Assembly (NCBI GenBank): GCA_902562285.1
Contig: CACESU010000006.1
Coordinates: forward strand, 1 to 64,000
Length of the DNA stretch: 64,000 nucleotides
Reading direction: 5' to 3'
DNA from: an uncultured Alphaproteobacteria bacterium
GTDB taxonomy: Bacteria > Pseudomonadota > Alphaproteobacteria > Rhodobacterales > Rhodobacteraceae
In this document: positions 48,602 to 57,228 of the stretch, piece after piece
Position numbering within the stretch: position 1 is the stretch's first letter
Layout: the number at the start of each line of letters is the position of its first letter
The notes under the pieces: model-generated
The model's input: the letters and a program-made list of their open reading frames with translations, nothing else
Database searches by the model: none
Told to the model about the DNA's origin: nothing
Position numbers and translations under genes: made by a program

Positions 48602-49501
48602 ATGAATTGGATCTCAAACTACGTTCGGCCTAGGATTAATGCTATTTTTTCAAAAAAAGATACTCCAGAAAATCTGTGGCAAAAATGTCCGAATTGTGGA
48701 ATGATGCTTTTCCATAGAGAAATAAAAGATGCCCTTAGTGTATGCAATGGTTGTGGGCACCACATGCTAATTTCTCCAAAGGAAAGGCTATTAAATCTAT
48801 TTGATGGTGGTATTTATTCAAGAATTGATTATGAGGATGTTATTGAAGATCCATTAAATTTTAGAGATACAAAAAAATATACTGATAGAATTAAAGAAAC
48901 AAGGAAGAAAACTGGCGAAAAGGATGCCATGCTACTAGCTGTTGGAGATATAGGTAGATTAAAAGTTACAGTGGCTGTTCAAAATTTTTTATTTATGGGC
49001 GGATCAATGGGTATGTCAGTAGGTAATAGTATAATTGCAGGAGTTAATAACAGTTTAAAATTCAAAACACCTTTTGTTATGTTTGCAGCAGCAGGTGGAG
49101 CACGGATGCAAGAAAGTATTCTTTCACTAATGCAAATGCCAAGGTCCACTGTGGCTATTCAATCATTAAGAGAAGCTAAATTACCCTATATTGTAGTCTT
49201 AACTAATCCAACTACTGGAGGAGTAACTGCCTCATATGCTATGCTAGGGGATATAACTATTGCAGAACCAAACGCTTTGATATGCTTTGCTGGTCCTAGA
49301 GTAATTGAACAAACTATAGGTGAAAAATTACCAGATGGTTTTCAAAAATCTGAATATTTACTAGATCATGGTATGATTGATATGGTTACTAGTAGGGATA
49401 AAATTAGGGATGAACTTATAATTTCACTGCATATACTAATGAAAAAACCCCGAGCAATAAAAGGTGATATCAAAAAAGACGAATATAATGTTAATTCTTA
49501 A
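48602..49501 (+). CDS. accD: Acetyl-CoA carboxylase carboxyltransferase beta subunit
   Basis: A 299-residue subunit. The N-terminal zinc finger CPNCGMMLFHREIKDALSVCNGCGHH is complete and the carboxyltransferase core is intact (FMGGSMGMSVGNSI; FAAAGGARMQESILSLMQMPRS; TTGGVTASYAMLGDI). With AccA it transfers the carboxyl group from biotin to acetyl-CoA. It is followed by folC as in many alphaproteobacteria, but the usual upstream trpFBA genes are absent here. Confidence 0.97.
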   Translation: MNWISNYVRPRINAIFSKKDTPENLWQKCPNCGMMLFHREIKDALSVCNGCGHHMLISPKERLLNLFDGGIYSRIDYEDVIEDPLNFRDTKKYTDRIKETRKKTGEKDAMLLAVGDIGRLKVTVAVQNFLFMGGSMGMSVGNSIIAGVNNSLKFKTPFVMFAAAGGARMQESILSLMQMPRSTVAIQSLREAKLPYIVVLTNPTTGGVTASYAMLGDITIAEPNALICFAGPRVIEQTIGEKLPDGFQKSEYLLDHGMIDMVTSRDKIRDELIISLHILMKKPRAIKGDIKKDEYNVNS

Positions 49502-49533
49502 TATTTTTTTTAAGAAAAAAGGAATTTTATAAA

Positions 49534-50829
49534 CTGTCACCACTAGTCAATGTAAAAGAAAAAAAAGATTTCAAAGGAACCTTAAATAAATTCCCAAAAA
49601 GATTAGGTTTAAATAATCTAAGAATTTTAAGGCTTTTAGCCGAACTTGGGAACCCACATGAATCCTTACCTCCTGTAATTCATATTGCTGGTACAAATGG
49701 AAAGGGCTCAACAATAGCATTTTTAAAAGCAGGGCTAGAATCTAGAGGTGACAAAGTACACGTATTTACTTCACCACATTTAGTAGATGTTACAGAAAGA
49801 ATTTTAATAGCTGGTAAAAAAATTAAAAAAAAATACTTCAATTACTTACTAGATAAATGTGTAGAAGCTAATGGTAACAATGAACTAAGTTTTTTTGAAC
49901 TTATAACAGCAATTGCTTTCTTAGCATTCTCAAAAAATAAGGCAAATTGGACTATTTTAGAAGTTGGGTTAGGAGGTAGATTAGATTCTACTAATGTTAT
50001 AAAGAACCCATATTTAAGTATAATAACACCAATTTCTTTGGATCATCAGGAATTTTTAGGAAATAGCATAAAAAAAATTGCAATTGAAAAGAGTGGCATT
50101 ATCAAAAAAAAATCGAGAGTAATTATTGCCAAACAACAAAATACTGCCTTAAAAGTTTTAAAAAAAATAGCAAAACAATTTAATTGTAGAACATCTACTT
50201 ATGGAAATGATTTTGAAGCAAAAAAATGTAACAGCTCTTTTTTATTTAAGGAGAAAAAGAAAAAAATAATACTCCCATTACCTGTGCTTGAAGGTATCCA
50301 CCAAATAGAGAATGCTGCAGTTTCAATTGCAGCACTTAAAGAATTAAAATGTAGAAAAAAAAATCTAATTGATTCATTAATCAAGGTTTCTTGGCCTGGA
50401 AGATTACAGAAAGTAGAAAATGGTAAGTTAATTCCTAAAAATTCAGGACTGAATGGAGAAATATTTTTAGATGGTGGTCATAATAATTCAGCGGGAATAG
50501 CATTGTCACTATGGGTAAAAAATTTTAAAAACATCAAACTTTATATCATAATAGGAATGATGAACAATAAGAATATTGAGGGATTTCTTAAGCCAATCAA
50601 ACCATATATTTATAAATTAATAGCAATTAAAATACCTCAGCAGAAAAATTCATATGATGCCAAAGATATTTTTAAAAAATCTATGTCTCTTGATATTAAT
50701 TCTGAATTCACTGATAGTTTAGAAAATGCTTTAAAAATAATAAGCTTAGATAAACAATCGCTTCCGAAGAAAATACTGATCACGGGATCACTTTATTTAG
50801 TAGGTTCCTTTATAGAAAAAAATAAATAA
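49534..50829 (+). CDS. folC: Bifunctional dihydrofolate / folylpolyglutamate synthase with non-canonical start
   Basis: About 431 residues. The frame is open from 49495 to the stop at 50829 and its N-terminal part is unmistakable: FPKRLGLNNLRILRLLAELG, IHIAGTNGKGSTIAFLKAG (P-loop), VHVFTSPHLVDVTERI, LEVGLGGRLDSTNV, then the Mur-ligase-like domain and a late DGGHNNSAG. No ATG, GTG or TTG occurs in frame between the stop at 49492 and TTG 50038, which is deep inside the domain. The best start is CTG 49534, 10 bases after AAGGA (49519-49523); ATT 49495 or ATA 49501 are alternatives. It adds glutamate to dihydropteroate and folates. 33 bases after accD. Confidence 0.88.
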   Translation: MSPLVNVKEKKDFKGTLNKFPKRLGLNNLRILRLLAELGNPHESLPPVIHIAGTNGKGSTIAFLKAGLESRGDKVHVFTSPHLVDVTERILIAGKKIKKKYFNYLLDKCVEANGNNELSFFELITAIAFLAFSKNKANWTILEVGLGGRLDSTNVIKNPYLSIITPISLDHQEFLGNSIKKIAIEKSGIIKKKSRVIIAKQQNTALKVLKKIAKQFNCRTSTYGNDFEAKKCNSSFLFKEKKKKIILPLPVLEGIHQIENAAVSIAALKELKCRKKNLIDSLIKVSWPGRLQKVENGKLIPKNSGLNGEIFLDGGHNNSAGIALSLWVKNFKNIKLYIIIGMMNNKNIEGFLKPIKPYIYKLIAIKIPQQKNSYDAKDIFKKSMSLDINSEFTDSLENALKIISLDKQSLPKKILITGSLYLVGSFIEKNK

Positions 50830-50840
50830 GCTGATAACCA

Positions 50841-51161
50841 TCATTTATTTTCTTCAATCCAACTTTGCAAAGATGATTTAGGAGATGCACCAATTTTAGA
50901 AGATACCATTTCTCCATTTTTAAATAAAAATAAAGCTGGTATCCCACGTACTCCAAATTTACTAGGTGATACTGGATTTTCATCTACATTCACTTTAGCT
51001 ATTGTGATTTCTCCTTCATACTCAGATGCTAATTCTTCCAAGGCAGGAGCTATTTGTTTGCAAGGTCCACACCATTCCGCCCAAAAATCAACTACTACCG
51101 GTAATTTTGATCCAATCACCTTATCATCAAAATTTTTATCTGTTACATGTGTAATTGCCAT
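50841..51161 (-). CDS. trxA: Thioredoxin 1
   Basis: A 106-residue canonical thioredoxin: [23 protein letters not shown] carries the WCGPCK redox centre, and [14 protein letters not shown] holds the cis-Pro. It donates electrons to ribonucleotide reductase and disulfide-repair enzymes. Convergent with folC by 11 bases. The gene upstream of it is an exonuclease I gene rather than the addA usually found at this place. Confidence 0.97.
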   Translation of the reverse strand: MAITHVTDKNFDDKVIGSKLPVVVDFWAEWCGPCKQIAPALEELASEYEGEITIAKVNVDENPVSPSKFGVRGIPALFLFKNGEMVSSKIGASPKSSLQSWIEENK

Positions 51162-51204
51162 AATATTTTCCTAAATTTCATTGTTTTATGATATTATAAT
51201 AAGT

Positions 51205-52692
51205 TCATTTAAATTCATTTTCAATCTTTTCTAAAAGATCTTTAATCTTATATAAAAATCTCAAATCTTCTGCATTTCCTTCATCTTCCATTTTGGCTCC
51301 AAGATTTTCTATTTCCATAAACGCTCTATTGATGTTATTCCATGGTGATTTAACTGTATCAGTATCAGGATAAAAAACTCTTTCTGCTAATTTTTTTTTA
51401 ATTCTTATCTTTTCATTTTTATCTAAAATATTTTGATTTTCTTCATATAATAATATCTTTGAAAATTCACTGTAAATCTTCCCTCTTTGTTTTGAATTAA
51501 AATCTTGAGTTGAAACATCTATAAATTTTTTTGAAATCTCAAGTTTTTTATCCCAATTTACTTCATGAAACTCTTGCATTAAAAATTTTTGTGATTGATT
51601 AGCAAACCCATATGAATATATGGTTTCTTCAGGCTCTTGACTCGCCTGATTTATTTCAAAATCTTTTTGATCATCCAAAATAATTCTTTTCATTTTAGAT
51701 AAAATCTCATCATTCTCACTAAGAAATTTAGCTCTTCTTTTTAATTCTTCAAAGCCTATAGTTTCATATCCAATAATAGCATTTGCAAAATCACCTTTCA
51801 TTAAAATTGGATGTTTATTTTTTATTACTGTTCTCAATATTTTAGGAGTAGAATTAATAATAATTTCTTTAAACTCATCATGATCTAATCTCATTAGTTG
51901 ATTAGGATCATTCCTTAAATCAAAAGCTTTAACATTTCCATTTTTATCTTCACCAATATATGAAACTACATAGAAGCGCGTTACTCCAAAATAAAATTCA
52001 GCTGAAATTACAAATTCTTCATCCTTAATGAAATCATGTGCATCTAACTTATTCATAGTTTTTAAACTTGATTTCCATAAAATAGGTGCTTTGTTTTTTA
52101 TTATTTTAGCTATTCCAATAGTTGCTCTAGTATCATCTAATGCATCATGAAATGTTAAATTATCTCCTTTTACAGATTCAATGTTATCACTAGCAAGTTG
52201 TTCCAATTTAAAGATTTCTTTACCCTTTTCATTAAAGGAAGTCTTTAAAGTACCAGGGTAAAAATAATTTGCAGTTCTAGCTAGGTTAATAATATCTCCT
52301 CTTTTGTTTGATGTACCATAATTATTTGAACTAGTTAAAAAGGGTGGGAAAAGATTTTTATAAAATGTTCTTCTTAAAAATTCTTCATCAAAATTTATTG
52401 AATTATATCCTAAAAATGCTAATGGACCGAATTCTTCAATCCAATAGTTAAATTTTTTCCACATCAATTTTACTAAATTATAATGTGATAAATTTGTATG
52501 CTCACCAGGAATTCTTTTATTAATTAATAAAGCTGCAGGCTCTGGGACTATACCTGGTTTTAATATACAAGAACACTCAAAGTTATCAATTTCCTCTAGT
52601 TTTTCATTTGTTAATACTGCACCTACTTGAATAATTTGATCCCAATTATAATTCCGACCAGTAGTTTCAAAATCATAAAATATAAATTTCAA
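51205..52692 (-). CDS. Exodeoxyribonuclease I-like (SbcB family)
   Basis: A 495-residue DEDDh exonuclease. The motifs are FYDFETTGRNYNWDQIIQVGAVL (Exo I), GYNSINFDEEFLRRTFYKNLFPP (Exo II) and FHDALDDTRATIGIAKII (Exo III, His plus Asp). The C-terminal half has the ExoI SH3-like and helical extension (FDLRNDPNQLMRL). In E. coli, ExoI digests ssDNA 3' to 5' in repair and recombination. It sits between tsaE and trxA, where alphaproteobacteria commonly have addAB, and overlaps tsaE by 4 bases. Confidence 0.85.
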   Translation of the reverse strand: MKFIFYDFETTGRNYNWDQIIQVGAVLTNEKLEEIDNFECSCILKPGIVPEPAALLINKRIPGEHTNLSHYNLVKLMWKKFNYWIEEFGPLAFLGYNSINFDEEFLRRTFYKNLFPPFLTSSNNYGTSNKRGDIINLARTANYFYPGTLKTSFNEKGKEIFKLEQLASDNIESVKGDNLTFHDALDDTRATIGIAKIIKNKAPILWKSSLKTMNKLDAHDFIKDEEFVISAEFYFGVTRFYVVSYIGEDKNGNVKAFDLRNDPNQLMRLDHDEFKEIIINSTPKILRTVIKNKHPILMKGDFANAIIGYETIGFEELKRRAKFLSENDEILSKMKRIILDDQKDFEINQASQEPEETIYSYGFANQSQKFLMQEFHEVNWDKKLEISKKFIDVSTQDFNSKQRGKIYSEFSKILLYEENQNILDKNEKIRIKKKLAERVFYPDTDTVKSPWNNINRAFMEIENLGAKMEDEGNAEDLRFLYKIKDLLEKIENEFK

Positions 52693-53207
52693 TCCAGTTC
52701 TCCAAAATCATTTTTTAATTCTTTTAGAAATAAGCTAATATCATTTCTGTTTATACCCTTTAAGCTTATTTTCAGATGTCTATCTTCATCAATTCTCTGA
52801 CAATTTATAAACTCAATTTGTATGAAACTATCTGGTTTGTTTTTACCAAGTCTTTCAGGCCACTCAATAATCGTAAGAAAATTTTTATAAATATCATCCA
52901 AACCTATTTCTTCTATTTCACTTGAGAATGACATTCTATATAAATCAACATGACAAACTTTTGGTTTAATATTGTCGTAGGTTTGAACAAGACTAAATGA
53001 AGGGGAAGGAATATCCTCATACACTCCAGAATTATTTAAATACTCTCTAATTATACAGCGTGCAAAAAAAGATTTACCAGCTCCAATAGATCCCTTTAAA
53101 AACAAAATATCCCCAATTTCTAAAATTTCAGATAACCTTTTCGCAATTAAAGTTACATCTTTGTAACTTTGACTTTCAATGAGTAAATCATTTTTAATTA
53201 GTTTCAT
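52689..53207 (-). CDS. tsaE: tRNA threonylcarbamoyladenosine biosynthesis ATPase TsaE
   Basis: A 172-residue P-loop protein needed for t6A37 synthesis with TsaB and TsaD. Walker A LFLKGSIGAGKSFFARCII, the PSPSFSLVQTYD switch region, HVDLYRM and IIEWPERLG are family motifs. It makes the t6A substrate later modified by the MtaB encoded in this window. Ten bases downstream of regB on the same strand. Confidence 0.94.
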   Translation of the reverse strand: MKLIKNDLLIESQSYKDVTLIAKRLSEILEIGDILFLKGSIGAGKSFFARCIIREYLNNSGVYEDIPSPSFSLVQTYDNIKPKVCHVDLYRMSFSSEIEEIGLDDIYKNFLTIIEWPERLGKNKPDSFIQIEFINCQRIDEDRHLKISLKGINRNDISLFLKELKNDFGELD

Positions 53208-53216
53208 TTTTTTCGA

Positions 53217-54593
53217 TCATACTTTTATAATTTTATCATCAGTATTTACCTCAATTTTTGCTCTATCAAATATAATATGTACTATAGCACCCTTCTCATT
53301 TTTCCTATTTTTTTTATTACTAAAAGTTACTTTTGCTTCTAAATTTTCAAGAAGTGTCTTTGAAATAAAAAGACCTAATCCCATACCCTCATAATGGGGT
53401 CTAATATTTTCAAAATTTTTTTTAAAGTTATTTTCATTCAAAAAGGGTTCTCCTATTTTTTTTAATAAATTGGACGGATAACCACTTCCATCGTCTGAAA
53501 TATAAATATTTATGTTTTTTATATTATATGTTACATCTATCCAAACGTTACTGTTTGAAAATTCAATTGCATTTTGAATAATGTTTCTTAATCCATAGAT
53601 CAATTCTGGTTTTCTGGACAAAATTGGCTGGTTAAATTCAGTAAAATCACCAATGTCTTTTCCAAATTTGTCATTTAAAGAGAAATTTATATCCTTCTTT
53701 TTTGAATTAAAAATTGGACTACATGCTTCTTGAATAATTACCATTATTGGCATGTTTTTTAAAAAAATGTCCTCTTTTCCTTTTCTGCCAATGTTTCTTA
53801 ATATATCTTTGCACCTATCTACCTGAGAACTAATTAAACTTAAATCTTGTTGAAGTTCGTTCTTATTATCATAACCATGTTTTAATTCTGTTGATATTAA
53901 TTTTATTGTAGCCAATGGTGTACCCATTTCATGTGCAGCTGCAGCAACTATTCCGCCTAAAGAAGATAGTCTTCGTTCCCTTTCCAAAGTCATTTGCATA
54001 GCTTGAAGTGCTTGAGACATTGAGAAGGTTTCATTTGCTACCCTACGTGAATATAGTGCGATAAATACAATTGCTATTGAAATAGCCACCAAATTCCCAA
54101 TTAAAATTAACCTAGGAGGTTCTAATATTTCACCTCCAACATACGTTATGGGATGGAATAAAAAAGATAAAATTATTACTACTAAAATTGCTATTGTTCC
54201 CAATATACTTGTAAATCTTAAATTTAAAACAGTAGCAGATATTATAACTGGACCTAAAATGAAAACAGCAAATGGATTTGTCAACCCGCCAGTGAAATAA
54301 AGCATTAAACCTAACTGCAACAAATCATACAGTAATAAAAGCATATTTTGAAATTCTGATAACCTTTTAGTTTTAGGAAAATAAAAACTACTTATTAAAT
54401 TTAAAAATGAGGATAACAGAATTAGAGACAAACAGCCAAAAATGGAAAATTCAAGTTTCAAAAAAAAATAACTTATTATTACAGCAAAAGTTTGTCCAAT
54501 TACAGCCATCCAACGTAAATATGTTAATGTAAATAATCTTACCCATCCCCCTCTATCAGATTTTTTTTGAGAGGTATTAGAAATTTTATTCAT
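53217..54593 (-). CDS. regB: Redox-sensing histidine kinase RegB/PrrB/ActS
   Basis: A 458-residue membrane kinase with about six N-terminal helices. The quinone-binding signature GGLTNPF (102-108) lies between helices. The H-box AAAAHEMGTPLATIKL gives His221, and Cys261 in VDRCKDIL matches the redox-active cytoplasmic cysteine of RegB. N- and G-boxes follow (LRNIIQNAIEFS; DDGSGYP; GMGLGLFISKTLL). It phosphorylates RegA according to respiratory quinone state. It diverges from senC and regA across 79 bases. Confidence 0.95.
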   Translation of the reverse strand: MNKISNTSQKKSDRGGWVRLFTLTYLRWMAVIGQTFAVIISYFFLKLEFSIFGCLSLILLSSFLNLISSFYFPKTKRLSEFQNMLLLLYDLLQLGLMLYFTGGLTNPFAVFILGPVIISATVLNLRFTSILGTIAILVVIILSFLFHPITYVGGEILEPPRLILIGNLVAISIAIVFIALYSRRVANETFSMSQALQAMQMTLERERRLSSLGGIVAAAAHEMGTPLATIKLISTELKHGYDNKNELQQDLSLISSQVDRCKDILRNIGRKGKEDIFLKNMPIMVIIQEACSPIFNSKKKDINFSLNDKFGKDIGDFTEFNQPILSRKPELIYGLRNIIQNAIEFSNSNVWIDVTYNIKNINIYISDDGSGYPSNLLKKIGEPFLNENNFKKNFENIRPHYEGMGLGLFISKTLLENLEAKVTFSNKKNRKNEKGAIVHIIFDRAKIEVNTDDKIIKV

Positions 54594-54672
54594 GTATAAT
54601 TTTACCTTGATAAACTTTAATGTTATGTAGCTTTTAATATACTATAAAATAAATTTTTTAAGAATTAAAAGA
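54594..54672. promoter_or_regulatory. Divergent promoter region between regB and senC/regA
   Basis: A 79-base AT-rich gap between divergent redox-regulation genes. In related bacteria RegA binds here and autoregulates. No clear RegA box can be read out with confidence. Confidence 0.45.
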
Positions 54673-55323
54673 ATGCTATTTAAATATGATATAAAAAAAC
54701 TTAATAATATTGCTCTTCTACCGATAATTCTATTTATTTTTTCAATATCTGTAATCTTTGTAAAATATTTTGACACTAATAAAAATTTAGAATTAGCAGA
54801 CTGTGGTATAAACACCTCTATTAATTTATTCGAAAAATTTAATGACGATTTTAATCTTACACATGAAGATGGGTTTTTGATTTCAAGGAAACAATTAATT
54901 GATCAACCATCACTTATATATTTTGGATATACTTATTGTCCAGATATTTGCCCTTTTGATTTAATGAGAAATGCAGAAGTAGTAGAACTATTAAAAAATG
55001 AGAACATAAAATTAAAACCGATATTCATATCTATAGACCCTAAGAGAGATACCCTACAAACTCTTAAAGAATATACTGACTTTCATCATAAAGATATGAT
55101 TGGACTTACTGGCTCAGAAAAAGATATAAAAAAAATTAAAGATATTTTTATGGTATATTCTCAGATGCCAAATGATTTATCAGATGATTATATTGTAAAT
55201 CATAGTACTTTTACTTATTTCGTCTTACCAGAAATTGGATTAGCAACTTACTTTACTAGAAAAGATAATGTTAAAAAAATTTCAGAAACTGTTAAATGTA
55301 TTATGAAAAATTTAAAATCTTAA
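54673..55323 (+). CDS. senC: SCO1/SenC/PrrC copper chaperone
   Basis: A 216-residue membrane-anchored thioredoxin-like protein. One N-terminal helix (about 13-32) is followed by YFGYTYCPDICPFDL with the copper-binding C89 and C93, and a later VNHSTFTYFV His ligand; FISIDPKRDTLQTLKEY is the family motif. It delivers copper to cytochrome oxidase CuA and modulates RegB signalling in Rhodobacter (PrrC). It is 46 bases upstream of regA, matching the classic prrC-prrA order. Confidence 0.94.
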   Translation: MLFKYDIKKLNNIALLPIILFIFSISVIFVKYFDTNKNLELADCGINTSINLFEKFNDDFNLTHEDGFLISRKQLIDQPSLIYFGYTYCPDICPFDLMRNAEVVELLKNENIKLKPIFISIDPKRDTLQTLKEYTDFHHKDMIGLTGSEKDIKKIKDIFMVYSQMPNDLSDDYIVNHSTFTYFVLPEIGLATYFTRKDNVKKISETVKCIMKNLKS

Positions 55324-55369
55324 AAAAATTTATACTTGAAAAATAATTGTTAGTTCATATATCGCAGAC

Positions 55370-55924
55370 ATGAATAATATTATTAATTATGATCTAGGTA
55401 ATGATACATCGCTATTAATTTTAGATGATGATGAACCTTTTACTAGAACACTCGGTCGTGCAATGGAAAGGCGTGGTTTTGAAGTTAAAACACTTTTAAG
55501 TGTCAAAAGTGGTTTTGAATATGTACGTAAATCCCCACCAGCTTATGCAATTATAGACCTAAGATTAGAAGATGGAAACGGCTTAGATATTGTAGAAGCC
55601 ATTAGAAGTAAAAGACCTGAGTCATCTATTGTTGTTTTAACAGGTTACGGAGCAATTGCAACAGCTGTTGCTGCAGTTAAAATTGGAGCTGTTGACTATT
55701 TAGCTAAACCTGCTGATGCTAATGATATTGTTAATGCTCTGCTATCTACTAAAGAAAATAAACCACCACCTCCAGAAAATCCAATGTCAGCAGATAGAGT
55801 TAAATGGGAACACATTCAGCGAGTTTTTGAGTTATGCAACAGAAACGTTTCAGAAACTGCTAGAAGACTTAGTATGCATAGAAGAACTTTACAAAGAATC
55901 TTAGCTAAAAGAAGTCCAAGATAA
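55370..55924 (+). CDS. regA: Redox response regulator RegA/PrrA/ActR
   Basis: A 184-residue response regulator. The receiver has the acidic pocket LLILDDDEPF and phosphoacceptor Asp63 in AIIDLRLEDGNG. A short proline linker (KPPPPENPM) precedes a Fis-like HTH (VFELCNRNVSETARRLSMHRRTL) that is nearly invariant in the RegA family. It globally controls respiration, carbon and nitrogen genes in alphaproteobacteria. Regulated by RegB, encoded divergently upstream. Confidence 0.97.
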   Translation: MNNIINYDLGNDTSLLILDDDEPFTRTLGRAMERRGFEVKTLLSVKSGFEYVRKSPPAYAIIDLRLEDGNGLDIVEAIRSKRPESSIVVLTGYGAIATAVAAVKIGAVDYLAKPADANDIVNALLSTKENKPPPPENPMSADRVKWEHIQRVFELCNRNVSETARRLSMHRRTLQRILAKRSPR

Positions 55925-55927
55925 TTT

Positions 55928-57157
55928 CTAAATTTTCTCACCTTTCAATAATTTTGGTATGTTACCATTTAGACCAGATGCTTCTCTCATAAGATATTTT
56001 TTGATAACTTTTGAATTGTTCAATAATTTGAAAGCTATACCACTGCTAAATTTTTTTAAATAGTTTTTATTTGAAAAAAATCTATTCGCAAAATCTGTAA
56101 AAAAAACGATGCTTAGGATATCTAAGTTTCTCCACTTGGCATATCTTTCTAAAACTAATCTACTTCCAATATCTTCTCCTAATCTTTTTGACAAAATTAA
56201 AATCTCTGCCAGTGCAGCGACATCCCTTATTCCTAAATTTAGACCTTGACCTGCTATTGGATGAATTTTATGGGCAGCATCACCTATAATTACAAATTTT
56301 TCTTTTACTAATTTTTTTGAAAAAGCTAAAGAAATTGGAAATATGTTTCTATTGCTTTCAAATTCTATCTTTCCTCTCCTGTTCTGGAAAGCTGTATTTA
56401 AATTTTTTAAAAATAATGAATCACTTAACTTAAATATTCTATTGGCATCATTGCTATCCATAGTCCAAACAAAAGAAGATCTATTACCAAAAAGTGGTAA
56501 AATTGCTAATGGACCAGAAGGAAGAAAAATTTGAACAGCTTCGCTTTCGTGCTGAATTTCGTGTTTAAAAATACCTACTATACTTGACTGATTATATTCA
56601 TAATTAAAGTGTTTAATTTTTGCCTCTTTAGCAGATAATGATGGGTAACCATCAGAACCAACTAATAAATCAGAATTAATTATTTGACCATTATCAAGTA
56701 CTAATTTTATAGTAAAATTATCAATATTTTGTTCAATTACTTTGCTTGAATACAAACATTCAATATTTGAACATTTATCAATTTTTTCTCTTATTACTTT
56801 TTTTAGATAAATTTCTTCAACCATATTAAAAATATGATCATTTGTTTTTAGATCAGCAGAAAATTCTAATTCAAACGGCTGAATACTAGATATGCTTGAA
56901 CCCTGTTGTAATAATATTTTGGTAATAGGCTGAGATTTTTGTTTAACTATGTCCCAAATTTCCAAAACACTCAGTAAATGGCAAGAACCTTCATTTAATG
57001 CATATGATTTTACATTATGAAAATTTGAGAAATAGTTTTCTTTTTTTTGTCGATCGATTATAGAAACTCTGAATCCATTCAAGCCCAAAATAAGAGCTAA
57101 GAGACTACCAACTATACCACCACCAACTATAGCAACATTAATTTTCTTTTGTTTCAT
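55928..57157 (-). CDS. UbiH/UbiF/Coq6-type FAD-dependent ubiquinone hydroxylase
   Basis: A 409-residue flavoprotein monooxygenase. The N-terminal dinucleotide motif VAIVGGGIVGSLLALILGLNGF, the DG motif LLVGSDGYPS and the ribityl-binding FVIIGDAAHKIHPIAGQGLNLGIRDVAALAEIL are all intact. This group hydroxylates the ring during ubiquinone synthesis (C5, C6 or C1); which position cannot be decided. It complements ubiG. Convergent with regA by 3 bases. Confidence 0.92.
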   Translation of the reverse strand: MKQKKINVAIVGGGIVGSLLALILGLNGFRVSIIDRQKKENYFSNFHNVKSYALNEGSCHLLSVLEIWDIVKQKSQPITKILLQQGSSISSIQPFELEFSADLKTNDHIFNMVEEIYLKKVIREKIDKCSNIECLYSSKVIEQNIDNFTIKLVLDNGQIINSDLLVGSDGYPSLSAKEAKIKHFNYEYNQSSIVGIFKHEIQHESEAVQIFLPSGPLAILPLFGNRSSFVWTMDSNDANRIFKLSDSLFLKNLNTAFQNRRGKIEFESNRNIFPISLAFSKKLVKEKFVIIGDAAHKIHPIAGQGLNLGIRDVAALAEILILSKRLGEDIGSRLVLERYAKWRNLDILSIVFFTDFANRFFSNKNYLKKFSSGIAFKLLNNSKVIKKYLMREASGLNGNIPKLLKGEKI

Positions 57158-57228
57158 TTATAAAAAAATAGTAAAATTTGTTTTATGGTATGCATAAATT
57201 TTAATTTATTATTTTAAGCAAATTATAG

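Noticed and set aside
49534-50038. folC as a pseudogene or frameshifted gene
   Set aside because: The frame is continuously open with conserved FolC motifs from before the P-loop to the end; only the start codon is unusual.
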